Source: SIG307 sp964609025 | GTDB taxonomy: Bacteria > Bacillota > Clostridia > Lachnospirales > Lachnospiraceae | DNA: 54,434 bases | Direction of reading: 5' to 3' | Assembly: GCA_964609025.1 (NCBI GenBank) | Contig: CAZSQM010000023.1 | Location: forward strand, 1-54,434 | Part shown: positions 24,076-32,258 of the stretch, one piece after another | Layout of the letters: every line of letters starts with the position of its first letter | How positions within the stretch are numbered: position 1 is the first letter of the stretch | Notes under the pieces: model-generated | Seen by the model: the letters and a program-made list of their open reading frames with translations, nothing else | Databases searched by the model: none | Told to the model about the DNA's origin: nothing | Made by a program: the position numbers and the translations under genes

Positions 24076-26208
24076 ATGAAGAAAAAATTCTTGGCAGTCA
24101 TGATGGCTGCGGCAATGTTGTTAGGGATAGGAGGCGGCCTGCAACGTATTCCGCAGGCGGAAGCGGCACAGACCTATTCCAATCTTACGGTAAGCGACGA
24201 GTCAAAGACGCAGATTCCGCTTGTTCCGGACCAGACGATTGAGGTAGAGATTCCGGTCCGCGCGGTGAAGGACTATATCTATAACCCGAAATTCAGCGTT
24301 GAGCTGCCGGAAAATGCTCCGTTTGAGATCGGAAAGATAGAGCTTTACCGGCTTGTTAACGGGGAAAAGCAGACCAATTTAAAGGATATTTCCCAGACCA
24401 GCGACACGATTGTTCATTTTTCTGTTACCACAAAGGAAACGGCGAAAATCGGAAAGTATGAGTTTATACTTCGTTACGAGGATTATTACTGGGACGGCAC
24501 CGTAATTACGGAGGGCTCCAGGGAATACGCGCAGAGCGTTACGCTTACCGGCGTTGTTACTGAGGAGAAGCTTCCGGCAGAGCTTGCCATCAGCGCTCTT
24601 TCGGTGTCGGGGGAGCTTCAGCCGGGCAGCATCGCCGAGGTTTCCTTTACCGTTACGAATACCGGTGAAATTGAGGCAAAAAATGTCTGCCTTTCCGCAG
24701 ATTATTCCGCAGGTGTTCTGCTTCCGGACTATACGGATTATACGAGGAAGCTCGGGAATATGAAGCAGAAGGATTCCAAACGGGTTTTTCTGAGGGTAAA
24801 GGTGCTGGATAGCGTGGTGCAGCCGGTGGTGACGCTTCCGCTTCAGATTACCTACAAGGACAGCGAGGGAACGGCATATGCGGCGGACGCCAACAATATT
24901 CTGTATCTTGAGGTTGACATACCGAAGCAGTCGGCGGGCGAGAACGGTACGCTGCTTGTAAATAACGTAAGGCAGACACCGGCGGCTCCGAAAGCGGGAG
25001 AAAAGGTGGCGCTGACGTTCGATATGGAGAATACGGGAAAGAATGATTTTACGGAGGCAAAGCTTTACATAGCCTATACGCCGAACACCGGCTTTGAGCC
25101 GGTCAATGCGGAGCCGTATCAGTACGTCGGAACAATCAAGGCAGGGCAGAAGAAGACGGTTACCGTGGAAGTGCTGGCGGGCAATGAGATTGCCGCAGGT
25201 ATGAATACACTGGGTGTGAATTATACTTACCTAAGCGGCAGCGGAGAGAAGCTTTCCGAGAATGTTGATTTATATGTCCTGAACGTGCAGAAAAAGGAGG
25301 ATACGCTCGGTAACAGCAGACCGAAGCTGATGGTTTCGGAGTTTACCACCGATGTGGAGCAGATAAAGTCCGGCGAGGAGTTTGATTTTACCTTTGATGT
25401 ATACAATACGCACAGCGATACTACCGCAAAGAATATTAAGGTAACGGTAACGAGCGAGATGTTTTCCGTGACCAAGGGCAGCAACAGCTTCTTTTTACAG
25501 GGTATTGAGCCGGGGCAGAAGGAAGCAATTACAATTAATTTAAAGGCAAGTGCAGCGGCAACCACCGGAAGCTATCCGATTAACATTCAGTTAGAGTACG
25601 AGTACGACGGAATGCCGGCTACGGAGGCAAACGGAAACGGCGTTGTTGTTACGGAAACCAAGATGCTTCTGATTAAGGAGAATCTGCGTGTTTCCGTGGA
25701 GAATGTTGCCGTGGGCGGCTGGATGACACCGTATGCAAACCAGACAACACAGCTGTCGTTTTCGGTTTATAACATGGGCAAATCCGTGTTAAATAATGTG
25801 TATTTTACCGTAGAGGGCGATTTTGCGGTGGCAAACGGAAGCTCCTATTATTATGGTACATTGCAGGCTGGTTATCCGGATTATGTGGAAATGGATATTA
25901 TTCCGTTGGTTTCGGGAGAGGCAGTCGGCACGCTGACCATTCATATGGAGGACAGCAACGGTGACGAGGTTACTTCCGTGTCCGATCTCAGTGCTTATAT
26001 TATGGAAATGAACAATGACAATCCGGGCTGGGAGGAGCCGGATATCCCGGCAATTGTAGATCCGGTGAACCCGGCACCGCAGGCAGAGCCGATTGTTTCC
26101 GTGCCGGTATTTGCAGTAATCTTAGTTGCGGTATTTCTTATTTCCCTGTTTGTAGCAAGGGGAGTCCGGATTGCCTGCTATAAGAAAAAGCTTAAAAAAG
26201 AAGAGTAA
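24076..26208 (+). CDS. Membrane-anchored CARDB/NEW3-like multidomain surface protein
   Basis: 710 residues. Signal peptide (MKKKFLAVMMAAAMLLGIGG, cleavage after QAEA), several immunoglobulin-like modules of CARDB/NEW3 type (repeated pattern as in AEVSFTVTNTGEIEAKNV, VALTFDMENTGKNDFTEAKL, FDFTFDVYNTHSDTTAKNIKV and LSFSVYNMGKSVLNNVYF), then a single C-terminal membrane segment (VPVFAVILVAVFLISLFVA) and a basic tail. The predicted topology is outside except the tail. Likely a periplasm-facing adaptor for the adjacent ABC/FtsX transporter, comparable in position to MacA-type adaptors though of unrelated fold (inference). Confidence 0.85.
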   Translation: MKKKFLAVMMAAAMLLGIGGGLQRIPQAEAAQTYSNLTVSDESKTQIPLVPDQTIEVEIPVRAVKDYIYNPKFSVELPENAPFEIGKIELYRLVNGEKQTNLKDISQTSDTIVHFSVTTKETAKIGKYEFILRYEDYYWDGTVITEGSREYAQSVTLTGVVTEEKLPAELAISALSVSGELQPGSIAEVSFTVTNTGEIEAKNVCLSADYSAGVLLPDYTDYTRKLGNMKQKDSKRVFLRVKVLDSVVQPVVTLPLQITYKDSEGTAYAADANNILYLEVDIPKQSAGENGTLLVNNVRQTPAAPKAGEKVALTFDMENTGKNDFTEAKLYIAYTPNTGFEPVNAEPYQYVGTIKAGQKKTVTVEVLAGNEIAAGMNTLGVNYTYLSGSGEKLSENVDLYVLNVQKKEDTLGNSRPKLMVSEFTTDVEQIKSGEEFDFTFDVYNTHSDTTAKNIKVTVTSEMFSVTKGSNSFFLQGIEPGQKEAITINLKASAAATTGSYPINIQLEYEYDGMPATEANGNGVVVTETKMLLIKENLRVSVENVAVGGWMTPYANQTTQLSFSVYNMGKSVLNNVYFTVEGDFAVANGSSYYYGTLQAGYPDYVEMDIIPLVSGEAVGTLTIHMEDSNGDEVTSVSDLSAYIMEMNNDNPGWEEPDIPAIVDPVNPAPQAEPIVSVPVFAVILVAVFLISLFVARGVRIACYKKKLKKEE

Positions 26209-26261
26209 AGGAAAGCAGATAGAGTAGATGCGTGCCGGTACGGCACGGGAAAGGCGTAAGT

Positions 26262-26510
26262 GTGGCAGCGATGAAGGAAATGGTAGTGTATGATTCTATG
26301 GGCTATATGAGCGACATGAGCTATAACGGCATGGATGGCGACGGTATGATGTACGGTACGGAGCAGCAGGTATCCAAGGCAGATGAGCTGATGAGCTCCT
26401 GGGTATTTGTGGGCGGCGTGACCGCAGGTGTGTTGGTGCTTGGTGTATTACTGGGACTTTTTTGCGCAAAGCGTAAGATAAAAAAAGGAATTGATTTGTA
26501 TGAGGATTAG
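26262..26510 (+). CDS. Small Met/Gly/Asp/Tyr-rich membrane protein of the ABC operon
   Basis: 82 residues if the GTG at 26262 (GGAAAGG upstream) is used; an ATG three codons later is possible. The N-terminal 40 residues are unusually rich in Met, Tyr, Gly and Asp (DSMGYMSDMSYNGMDGDGMM), followed by one membrane segment (WVFVGGVTAGVLVLGVLLGL) and a basic KRKIKKG tail. It overlaps the permease gene by 11 bp. Met clusters can bind copper or silver, but nothing else supports metal handling. No family recognised; likely a transporter accessory subunit. Confidence 0.75.
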   Translation: MAAMKEMVVYDSMGYMSDMSYNGMDGDGMMYGTEQQVSKADELMSSWVFVGGVTAGVLVLGVLLGLFCAKRKIKKGIDLYED

Positions 26511-27816
26511 TGATTTACTGAAATTGGCGTTTCGTAATCTGATGCGGCGAAAGGCGCGGACAGCGCTTACGATTATCGGCGTTGTAATCGGTACAATTTC
26601 CATTGTAGTTATGGTATCCATCGGTTTCGGCGTAAATCAGAGCTTTGATGAAATGATTATGCAGAGCGGCAGCATGACGATTATCCGGGTGCAGAAGTAC
26701 GGCGCGATTTATGACGATGACGGAAACTATGTCGATTCCAAAGAACAGGTGCTGAATGATTCTGTCGTGGAGCAATTGAAAGGAATCGAGCATGTAAGGG
26801 CGGTATCTCCGGTAATCAATAAATATGTGCAGCTGGAAAGCGGAAAGTATCAAAGCGGCGTTAGTTTGTATGCGATGGACTGCGAAGCGTTTGAGGCGTT
26901 TGAGTTTCCGGCACTGCAATACGGAAGCTATCCGACAAAGGAAAACCCGTCAACGATCGTGCTAAGCCCGGAAAGTATGGAATACTTTTACTATTTCAGC
27001 GGAAGAAAGTATGAGGAAAAAAGTATTGACCCGCTGACGGAGAAGGTAACGTTAAAGTTCCAGGAGTATCAGACGCATCCGCGCAAAAAGGAGTTTGAAC
27101 TTGCCTTTACCGATGTTGCGATGATGGAACAGACGGATAACTGGGAGTACAGCTATAACATTTATATGGATATTGATTACTTCCGGGAAATCTGGAAAAA
27201 GTACGCAAACTCCCTGACGCTGGAAGACCGCAAGAAGGCGGTAGCCTCGATTGAAACCTATGAAGAAATCAAAATCAATGTGGACAATATCAATAACGTA
27301 TCCAAGGTGCAGGAGGACATCGAAGCACTGGGGCTTGCAACGTACAGCGAGATGCAGTATCTGGAGCCGTTAAAGGAAACGTCCAGAATGTTGCAGATGG
27401 TCTTAGGCGCAATCGGAAGTATTGCCATGATGGTGTCCGCAATCAATATTGCGAATACGATGGTGATGTCAATCTACGAACGAACCAAGGAAATCGGTAT
27501 TATGAAAGTGTTAGGCTGCCTGATACGGGATATAAAACGTCAGTTTTTATTAGAGGCGGGCCTGATCGGACTGTTGGGCGGAATTGTCGGAATTATTATC
27601 AGCTATGTGCTGTCGCACCTGATTAATAAATACGGTTCGGGCATTATGGGCTCTATTGTGGGGACGGAAACCACGGGAGCACTTTCCGTAATCCCGTTCT
27701 GGCTTCCGTTTGCGGCCGCTGCGTTCGGAATGTTAGTCGGTCTTTTGTCCGGGTATTTTCCGGCAAGGAGAGCAACGAGGATTCGTGCGATTGAGGCAAT
27801 GAAGACAGAAGGATAA
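26500..27816 (+). CDS. FtsX/MacB-type ABC transporter permease
   Basis: 438 residues from ATG 26500. Typical MacB layout: N-terminal ALTIIGVVIGTISIVVMVSI membrane helix after a basic LMRRKARTA segment, a long extracytoplasmic MacB-PCD domain (about residues 45-295), then three C-terminal helices (MVLGAIGSIAMMVSAINIAN, LIGLLGGIVGIIISYVLS, PFWLPFAAAAFGMLVGLLSG) and the RATRIRAIEAMK tail. Works with the ATPase at 23087 in mechanotransmission or export. The last gene of the operon; a GC-rich hairpin follows. Confidence 0.93.
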   Translation: MRISDLLKLAFRNLMRRKARTALTIIGVVIGTISIVVMVSIGFGVNQSFDEMIMQSGSMTIIRVQKYGAIYDDDGNYVDSKEQVLNDSVVEQLKGIEHVRAVSPVINKYVQLESGKYQSGVSLYAMDCEAFEAFEFPALQYGSYPTKENPSTIVLSPESMEYFYYFSGRKYEEKSIDPLTEKVTLKFQEYQTHPRKKEFELAFTDVAMMEQTDNWEYSYNIYMDIDYFREIWKKYANSLTLEDRKKAVASIETYEEIKINVDNINNVSKVQEDIEALGLATYSEMQYLEPLKETSRMLQMVLGAIGSIAMMVSAINIANTMVMSIYERTKEIGIMKVLGCLIRDIKRQFLLEAGLIGLLGGIVGIIISYVLSHLINKYGSGIMGSIVGTETTGALSVIPFWLPFAAAAFGMLVGLLSGYFPARRATRIRAIEAMKTEG

Positions 27817-27843
27817 CGGAATAAAATGATAGGTATCACTTTG

Positions 27844-27894
27844 CGCGCTATCTGCGCCAGGGGCAGGAACTGCCCTTGGCGGAAGGATAGCGCG
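27844..27894 (+). terminator. GC-rich hairpin after ABC operon
   Basis: CGCGCTATC (27844-27852) / GATAGCGCG (27886-27894), continued by TGCGCCA...TGGCGGA and GGGCAG/CTGCCC around a GAA loop. Followed by TATTGTTTT, a weak T-rich end. Likely terminator. Confidence 0.65.
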
Positions 27895-27986
27895 TATTGT
27901 TTTAAGCACATTTATGTTCGGAAGCCGGAGCACCTGCGTTGCAGCCTTGCGATATGGGGTTCTGAGTTCTATTCTAAAACAGTCTA

Positions 27987-28015
27987 TTGACATTCGCCAC
28001 TTTATATGATAAAGT
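27987..28015 (+). promoter_or_regulatory. Promoter ahead of the c-di-GMP riboswitch
   Basis: Perfect TTGACA (27987-27992), 17-bp spacer, TAAAGT (28010-28015). Transcription would start close to the aptamer. Confidence 0.6.
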
Positions 28016-28026
28016 GAACGTGTATA

Positions 28027-28100
28027 TATCAATAATGGCATACTTGAGGAAACTTAAGGGCGCAAAGCTTGGAGTCTAAGGCACAACGTGCTATGATAGT
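28027..28100 (+). ncRNA. Cyclic di-GMP-I (GEMM-I) riboswitch aptamer
   Basis: The order of conserved blocks matches the Vc2 aptamer: TGGCATACTT, a GGAAAC tetraloop arm, TTAAGGGCGCAAAGCTTGG, AGTCTAAGG, and a receptor-side arm GTGCTATGATAG. P1 can form from TATCA (28027-28031) with TGATA (28094-28098). It senses c-di-GMP (a few relatives bind cGAMP). A terminator follows at once, so it is a transcriptional switch on the secreted vWA protein. Confidence 0.82.
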
Positions 28101-28101
28101 T

Positions 28102-28140
28102 CGGCTGCAAATCATGAATGATGATTTGCAGCCGTTTCCT
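28102..28140 (+). terminator. Riboswitch expression-platform terminator
   Basis: Perfect 14-bp stem CGGCTGCAAATCAT (28102-28115) / ATGATTTGCAGCCG (28121-28134), loop GAATG, then TTTCCT. Its left arm can compete with the aptamer's 3' end. It lies 35 bp before the gene. Confidence 0.85.
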
Positions 28141-28174
28141 ATGTATGCCCATAATACAGAAGGAGGAGTTCACG

Positions 28175-31100
28175 ATGAAGAAGGGAATGAAACGCTTAGT
28201 GAGCGAATTGCTCGTTGTAGCAATGGTGTTGACCGCTTTCGGCACAAATAATAAAACAGCATCGGCAGAAGAAAGTACGATGCAGAATTATGTGTATGAT
28301 GGGTACGAGGTGACCTTTATGGTGACTTCAGCATGGGATGGCGCATTTAATGCCGATGTTACTATAAGTAACAAAGGGGAGGAAGTAATTGACAATTGGG
28401 CTGTGGCTTTTGATATGCCTCATGAGATAACAAATATCTGGAACGGACAAGTTGTCAATGAGAAAGAAGGAACATATATTATAAAAAATGTGACTTCAAA
28501 TCAAGATATTGCAGTGAACGGGACAGTTAATTTCGGATTTACAGCAACTGTAACGGATGAGATTCTGTTGCCGGCGTCTTTTTCTTTTGTAATGAAGGAA
28601 GAAAATGTAGATGCATCTTTATATACGATGGAAATGGACGTGACAAATGATTGGGAAACTGCATTTACAGGAGAACTGGTCATTAATAACATTTCTGACC
28701 GTACAATTGAAGACTGGATGATAGAATTTGATTTTCCGTATGAAATAACAAATTTTTATACGGCAGAGATAGTATCTCATGTAGGTAATCATTATGTGGT
28801 TAAAAATAGGGGTTACAATGCAAATATTAATGAAGGACAAGCAATAGCACTAGGTTTTATGGCTAATCCGGGGAGAGTTTTTGGAGAACCGAAAGATGTT
28901 TTGTTAAAAGAAATTGTGGTTGAAAAGAATTTAACAGAAGATGATGCATGGGTGGATTCCGATGGGGATTTTTTATGTGATTTAGAGGAGAAAGAGTTAG
29001 GGACAAACCATTTGAATACGGATACGGACGGAGATGGGGTTAGTGACTATTTGGAAGTGGTGAATGGACTAGACCCGTTAACGCCGGATTTAGACAAGAT
29101 GGTTAGTAGCGACATGGATGTTGACGGGGATGGGTTAACAGATTACGAAGAGTTAGTAAAATCTTTGACAGACCCGTTTCTGTATGATACAGATGAAGAT
29201 GGGTTGGATGATGGTTTTGAAGTGAAGCATGGATTGAATCCGTTGGTTTCTGATACAGATGGGGATGGAACGCCGGACGGAAAAGAAAAGATTTTGCAGC
29301 AATTATCAGAAAAAATAGTTGATGAAGAGAAGAAAGAAATAGTTAGTGTATCGGTTGCTATGGAAGTAGCCGGAGATATTGAAAAGACTACCAAAATTAA
29401 GAATACGTCTGGAATTGATTTACTATCCAGTGAGGTGGTTGGTCTTGTTGGTGTGCCGGTAGATATTACTACATCGGCGGAATTTACGGAAGCAGTTATT
29501 ACCTTTACCTATGATGAAACCGCATTGGGAGAAGGAAAAGAAGAAAATCTTAGGATTATGTGGTATGATGAAGAAAATAATCAGTATGTGATTTTAGACG
29601 AAGAAACAATTCTAGATACAGAAAACAATACGTTAAGCTACAAAACAACACATTTTTCTACATATCTTGTAATTGACAGACAGGAGTGGTATGATGTTTG
29701 GAATAAGGCTGTTGTATATGGGAGAAAACCGACTAGCGGTCAGCAAACCCAATATGTTGATTTGTGTTATCTGATAGACAAGTCTGGAAGTATGTCAGGT
29801 GCGTATATTGATACGGCAAAAGATGCAATTCAACATTTTATTGAATCTATGTACGATAGTGATAGAGGGGCAATCGTAGGATTTGATAATTATGCAACAG
29901 TGTATCAAGATTTCACGTCAGAGAAGTCTGCTTTGCATGATGCATTGAATGAAGTGTATGCAAGCGGAGGAACGAGCGTTGAAAATGGTTTGATAAAAGC
30001 TTTAGATTTATTCCCGTCTTCGCAAGAAAGATATGAAAGCGGTATCTTTAATGCAGGAATAATTTTATTACTTTGCGATGGGGATGTATATTATACGCAG
30101 AGTACGTTAGAGAGAGCTAAAACTATGGGGATAAAAATTTATCCGGTTCTTATAGGTTCTTCTTATGGAAAAATTGCATTACAAACGATTGCTGATGAAA
30201 CAGGAGGCGAATTTTACTACGCGGCAACGGCAGAGGAGATTCGGGAAGCTATTTTCGGAGTTCAAGAGGATACGATAGGCGAGCTTGACACGACAGATAT
30301 AGATGGTGATGGATTGTACGATGTTTATGAAACAGCGGGTATGATTTTACCGAACGGCAGGTATGTTTATACTGATCCTGCGAATCCAGATATGGATAAT
30401 GACGGATTGACTGACGGGGAAGAAATGGGCATCATTAAGAACTATGAAGAACAAAATTGGTTAAAAAAATTGATTCTTAGGTTAAAAGGGTTTGATAATG
30501 AGGTATATGCAGAGTATTTCGATTACAAAAGCAATCCGCTAGAGAAGGATACGGATGGTGACGGTTATGAAGATAAAGCGGATTCGAATCCGCTAATTAA
30601 GGATGTAAGAGTAGTAAAAATAAAAGATGCGGAGAAATTTGTTGGGATAACAGAGGGGGCAGGAAACGAAGTAAAGTATTATGGTGGAGATCAAGGATGG
30701 TTTAAAGAAATTCTGGCTCAAGAAGGGGCGTGCGGAACTGTTGCAGCGGCAAATATTACAGCGTATATGTCGAGAAATGATGAATTTAATAAACTATATG
30801 CGTATGACGATTTTAGTAAAGAAAATTTTATGGCTCATATGAACGACATGTATGAATTTTTAAAGCCATTTCGCATTCCGTTTACTAATGTACCTTTGGG
30901 TATTTGGCCGATGGGTAGGTTTGAAAAAGCCGTAGAGGAATTTTCAAGGGTAAGAGGAGTAGATTTCAGCGGTGTGCGAAATACATCTGGATTTACAAAA
31001 GAGAATGTAATAGATTATATTGAGAGTGGTTTGAAACAAGATGCACCCGTTGCGATGCTAATAGGATTTAATAATAAGTTAAACAACATCGAAGTGGTTC

Positions 31101-31291
31101 GGCCAAATGGAACAAGCTGGGTACAAAGTTCTTTTAAAACACATTGGGTTGTTATCACTGAATTAACAACAGATGAAGTTATAGGGAAGAGTACGGCAAA
31201 AGTATCTACATGGGGAGGCTATTCATATTTGGATATAGATGAATATTTGACCGGAGAGAATGTGTATGAATGCCTTCTCTATTTTGAATAA
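28175..31291 (+). CDS. Secreted CBM2-like / Ca-repeat / vWA / cysteine-peptidase-like protein
   Basis: 1038 residues from ATG 28175 (AAGGAGGAG upstream). Order: signal peptide (to about residue 31); two CBM2-like beta-sandwich modules (about 40-142 and 148-236, each with the DW...FDMP/FDFPYEITN pattern); thrombospondin-type-3 calcium repeats (258-372, DTDGDG motifs); a beta-sandwich ending HFSTYLVID; a vWA domain (525-697) with MIDAS DKSGSMS; more Ca repeats (707-808); and a C-terminal papain/C39-like domain (822-1038) with Cys853 in EGACGTVAAANI, His990 in THWVVITEL and STWGGYSYLDID as likely third site. No LPXTG or membrane anchor. AT-rich relative to its neighbours, suggesting transfer. 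Expression is under a c-di-GMP riboswitch. Possibly adhesion to plant fibre or to cells with a processing or toxic peptidase (inference). Confidence 0.85.
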   Translation: MKKGMKRLVSELLVVAMVLTAFGTNNKTASAEESTMQNYVYDGYEVTFMVTSAWDGAFNADVTISNKGEEVIDNWAVAFDMPHEITNIWNGQVVNEKEGTYIIKNVTSNQDIAVNGTVNFGFTATVTDEILLPASFSFVMKEENVDASLYTMEMDVTNDWETAFTGELVINNISDRTIEDWMIEFDFPYEITNFYTAEIVSHVGNHYVVKNRGYNANINEGQAIALGFMANPGRVFGEPKDVLLKEIVVEKNLTEDDAWVDSDGDFLCDLEEKELGTNHLNTDTDGDGVSDYLEVVNGLDPLTPDLDKMVSSDMDVDGDGLTDYEELVKSLTDPFLYDTDEDGLDDGFEVKHGLNPLVSDTDGDGTPDGKEKILQQLSEKIVDEEKKEIVSVSVAMEVAGDIEKTTKIKNTSGIDLLSSEVVGLVGVPVDITTSAEFTEAVITFTYDETALGEGKEENLRIMWYDEENNQYVILDEETILDTENNTLSYKTTHFSTYLVIDRQEWYDVWNKAVVYGRKPTSGQQTQYVDLCYLIDKSGSMSGAYIDTAKDAIQHFIESMYDSDRGAIVGFDNYATVYQDFTSEKSALHDALNEVYASGGTSVENGLIKALDLFPSSQERYESGIFNAGIILLLCDGDVYYTQSTLERAKTMGIKIYPVLIGSSYGKIALQTIADETGGEFYYAATAEEIREAIFGVQEDTIGELDTTDIDGDGLYDVYETAGMILPNGRYVYTDPANPDMDNDGLTDGEEMGIIKNYEEQNWLKKLILRLKGFDNEVYAEYFDYKSNPLEKDTDGDGYEDKADSNPLIKDVRVVKIKDAEKFVGITEGAGNEVKYYGGDQGWFKEILAQEGACGTVAAANITAYMSRNDEFNKLYAYDDFSKENFMAHMNDMYEFLKPFRIPFTNVPLGIWPMGRFEKAVEEFSRVRGVDFSGVRNTSGFTKENVIDYIESGLKQDAPVAMLIGFNNKLNNIEVVRPNGTSWVQSSFKTHWVVITELTTDEVIGKSTAKVSTWGGYSYLDIDEYLTGENVYECLLYFE

Positions 31292-31306
31292 TAAAGGAGG
31301 GGTTTA

Positions 31307-31777
31307 ATGAACAAAAAAGCATTTTCTCAATGGGCAGTAATACTGCTTGTTGTTCTATTCGTTGTTATTGCGTTAATTCTGGCATTTTTAGGAATCCGAC
31401 GTAAAATGGAAAGAGAACCGTTTTATCAATTTAAAAAAAGCATAATGTCGGAGTTTGAGTATGTAAATAAAATATTATTAGGGAATTATGGACCGAATTG
31501 CACGATAAGAATTTATATGGATGAGAAGTATTGCGATGCAGAAACACTAGAAAAAGTATTTATTAAAGTTATGACGGAGATTTCCGAGGAATCAAATTTT
31601 CAGTACTTTTTAGAAAGGCATAACAAAGTTGCGAGTGGGGAGTTGGCATTCTTGAATGTGTATTTCTATCATGGTGAAGAAGAATTATGTCGCTATACCA
31701 GTTACAAGGATTTTGAGGTTTGGGAATTGGAAAGCGACCGTTCAGTGCAATTTCGTGTATCCGACTATGTGCAGTGA
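31307..31777 (+). CDS. Small membrane-anchored hypothetical protein downstream of the vWA protein
   Basis: 156 residues. N-terminal membrane helix (WAVILLVVLFVVIALILAFL), then a soluble domain of about 125 residues with NCTIRIYMDEKYCDAETLEK and FLNVYFYHGEEELCRYTSYK. Three or more Cys are in the outer part. It follows the 1038-residue gene by 15 bp with AAAGGAGGGG upstream, shares its AT-rich composition, and so forms a two-gene operon. No family recognised. A partner, chaperone or immunity role is possible. Confidence 0.75.
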   Translation: MNKKAFSQWAVILLVVLFVVIALILAFLGIRRKMEREPFYQFKKSIMSEFEYVNKILLGNYGPNCTIRIYMDEKYCDAETLEKVFIKVMTEISEESNFQYFLERHNKVASGELAFLNVYFYHGEEELCRYTSYKDFEVWELESDRSVQFRVSDYVQ

Positions 31778-32258
31778 CATGATTTAATAAAAATGACATC
31801 AATGTTTAGGCTAGTTGGTTTATAGTATGTTTATGGTAACAGAAAATAAGCCTATATAGGCGAAGTGCAATTCAAGCTAAAAAGGAATGGCGTACAATAA
31901 GTAAACTTGAAGGGGTTAAGTAAAAATCCCGATGTCAAATTGGTGACAAAATCGGCGATAATGAAAATATGGCTTGTAAAGTAAGCGTAAAACTGTGGAT
32001 TTTAGCGATACAAGGCATAGAAAATATGTTGAAAAACGTTATTTATGTAACGTGAGGGTCGTCGTACCGTAGGTTTCGGTAAGGTTGTAAACATCATTGA
32101 ATAGCTGCTTCAGTTCCATAGGTTTTTTACAAAATATTGCAGATTTTGTAAAACTATGGTATACTATTCGCAAAACGCGAATCGTTTGAAGCTTTGCTTT
32201 TCGCGGTAAAACGGTGGGCGGATGAAATTTGCCAGTGCGGCGAGAAAGGAGGAATTCC
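31778..32258. other. 480-bp gap upstream of the HD-GYP gene
   Basis: AT-rich, without a convincing gene. It contains small hairpins (AGCCTATATAGGC near 31851; CCGAT/ATCGG around 31929-31955) and, at 32137-32165, a promoter. A minus-strand frame at 32039-32260 is open for 73 codons but has no ribosome binding site and overlaps the promoter; it could be a gene remnant at best. Confidence 0.5.
32137..32165 (+). promoter_or_regulatory. Promoter of the HD-GYP gene
   Basis: TTGCAG (32137-32142), 17-bp spacer ending TATGG, TATACT (32160-32165). The leader of about 90 nt contains a CGCAAAACGCG hairpin. Confidence 0.7.

Noticed and set aside
26271..26345. Copper-binding function for the Met-rich small protein
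   Set aside because: Composition alone is suggestive, but there is no CxxC, His cluster or metal-related neighbour, so no function is assigned.
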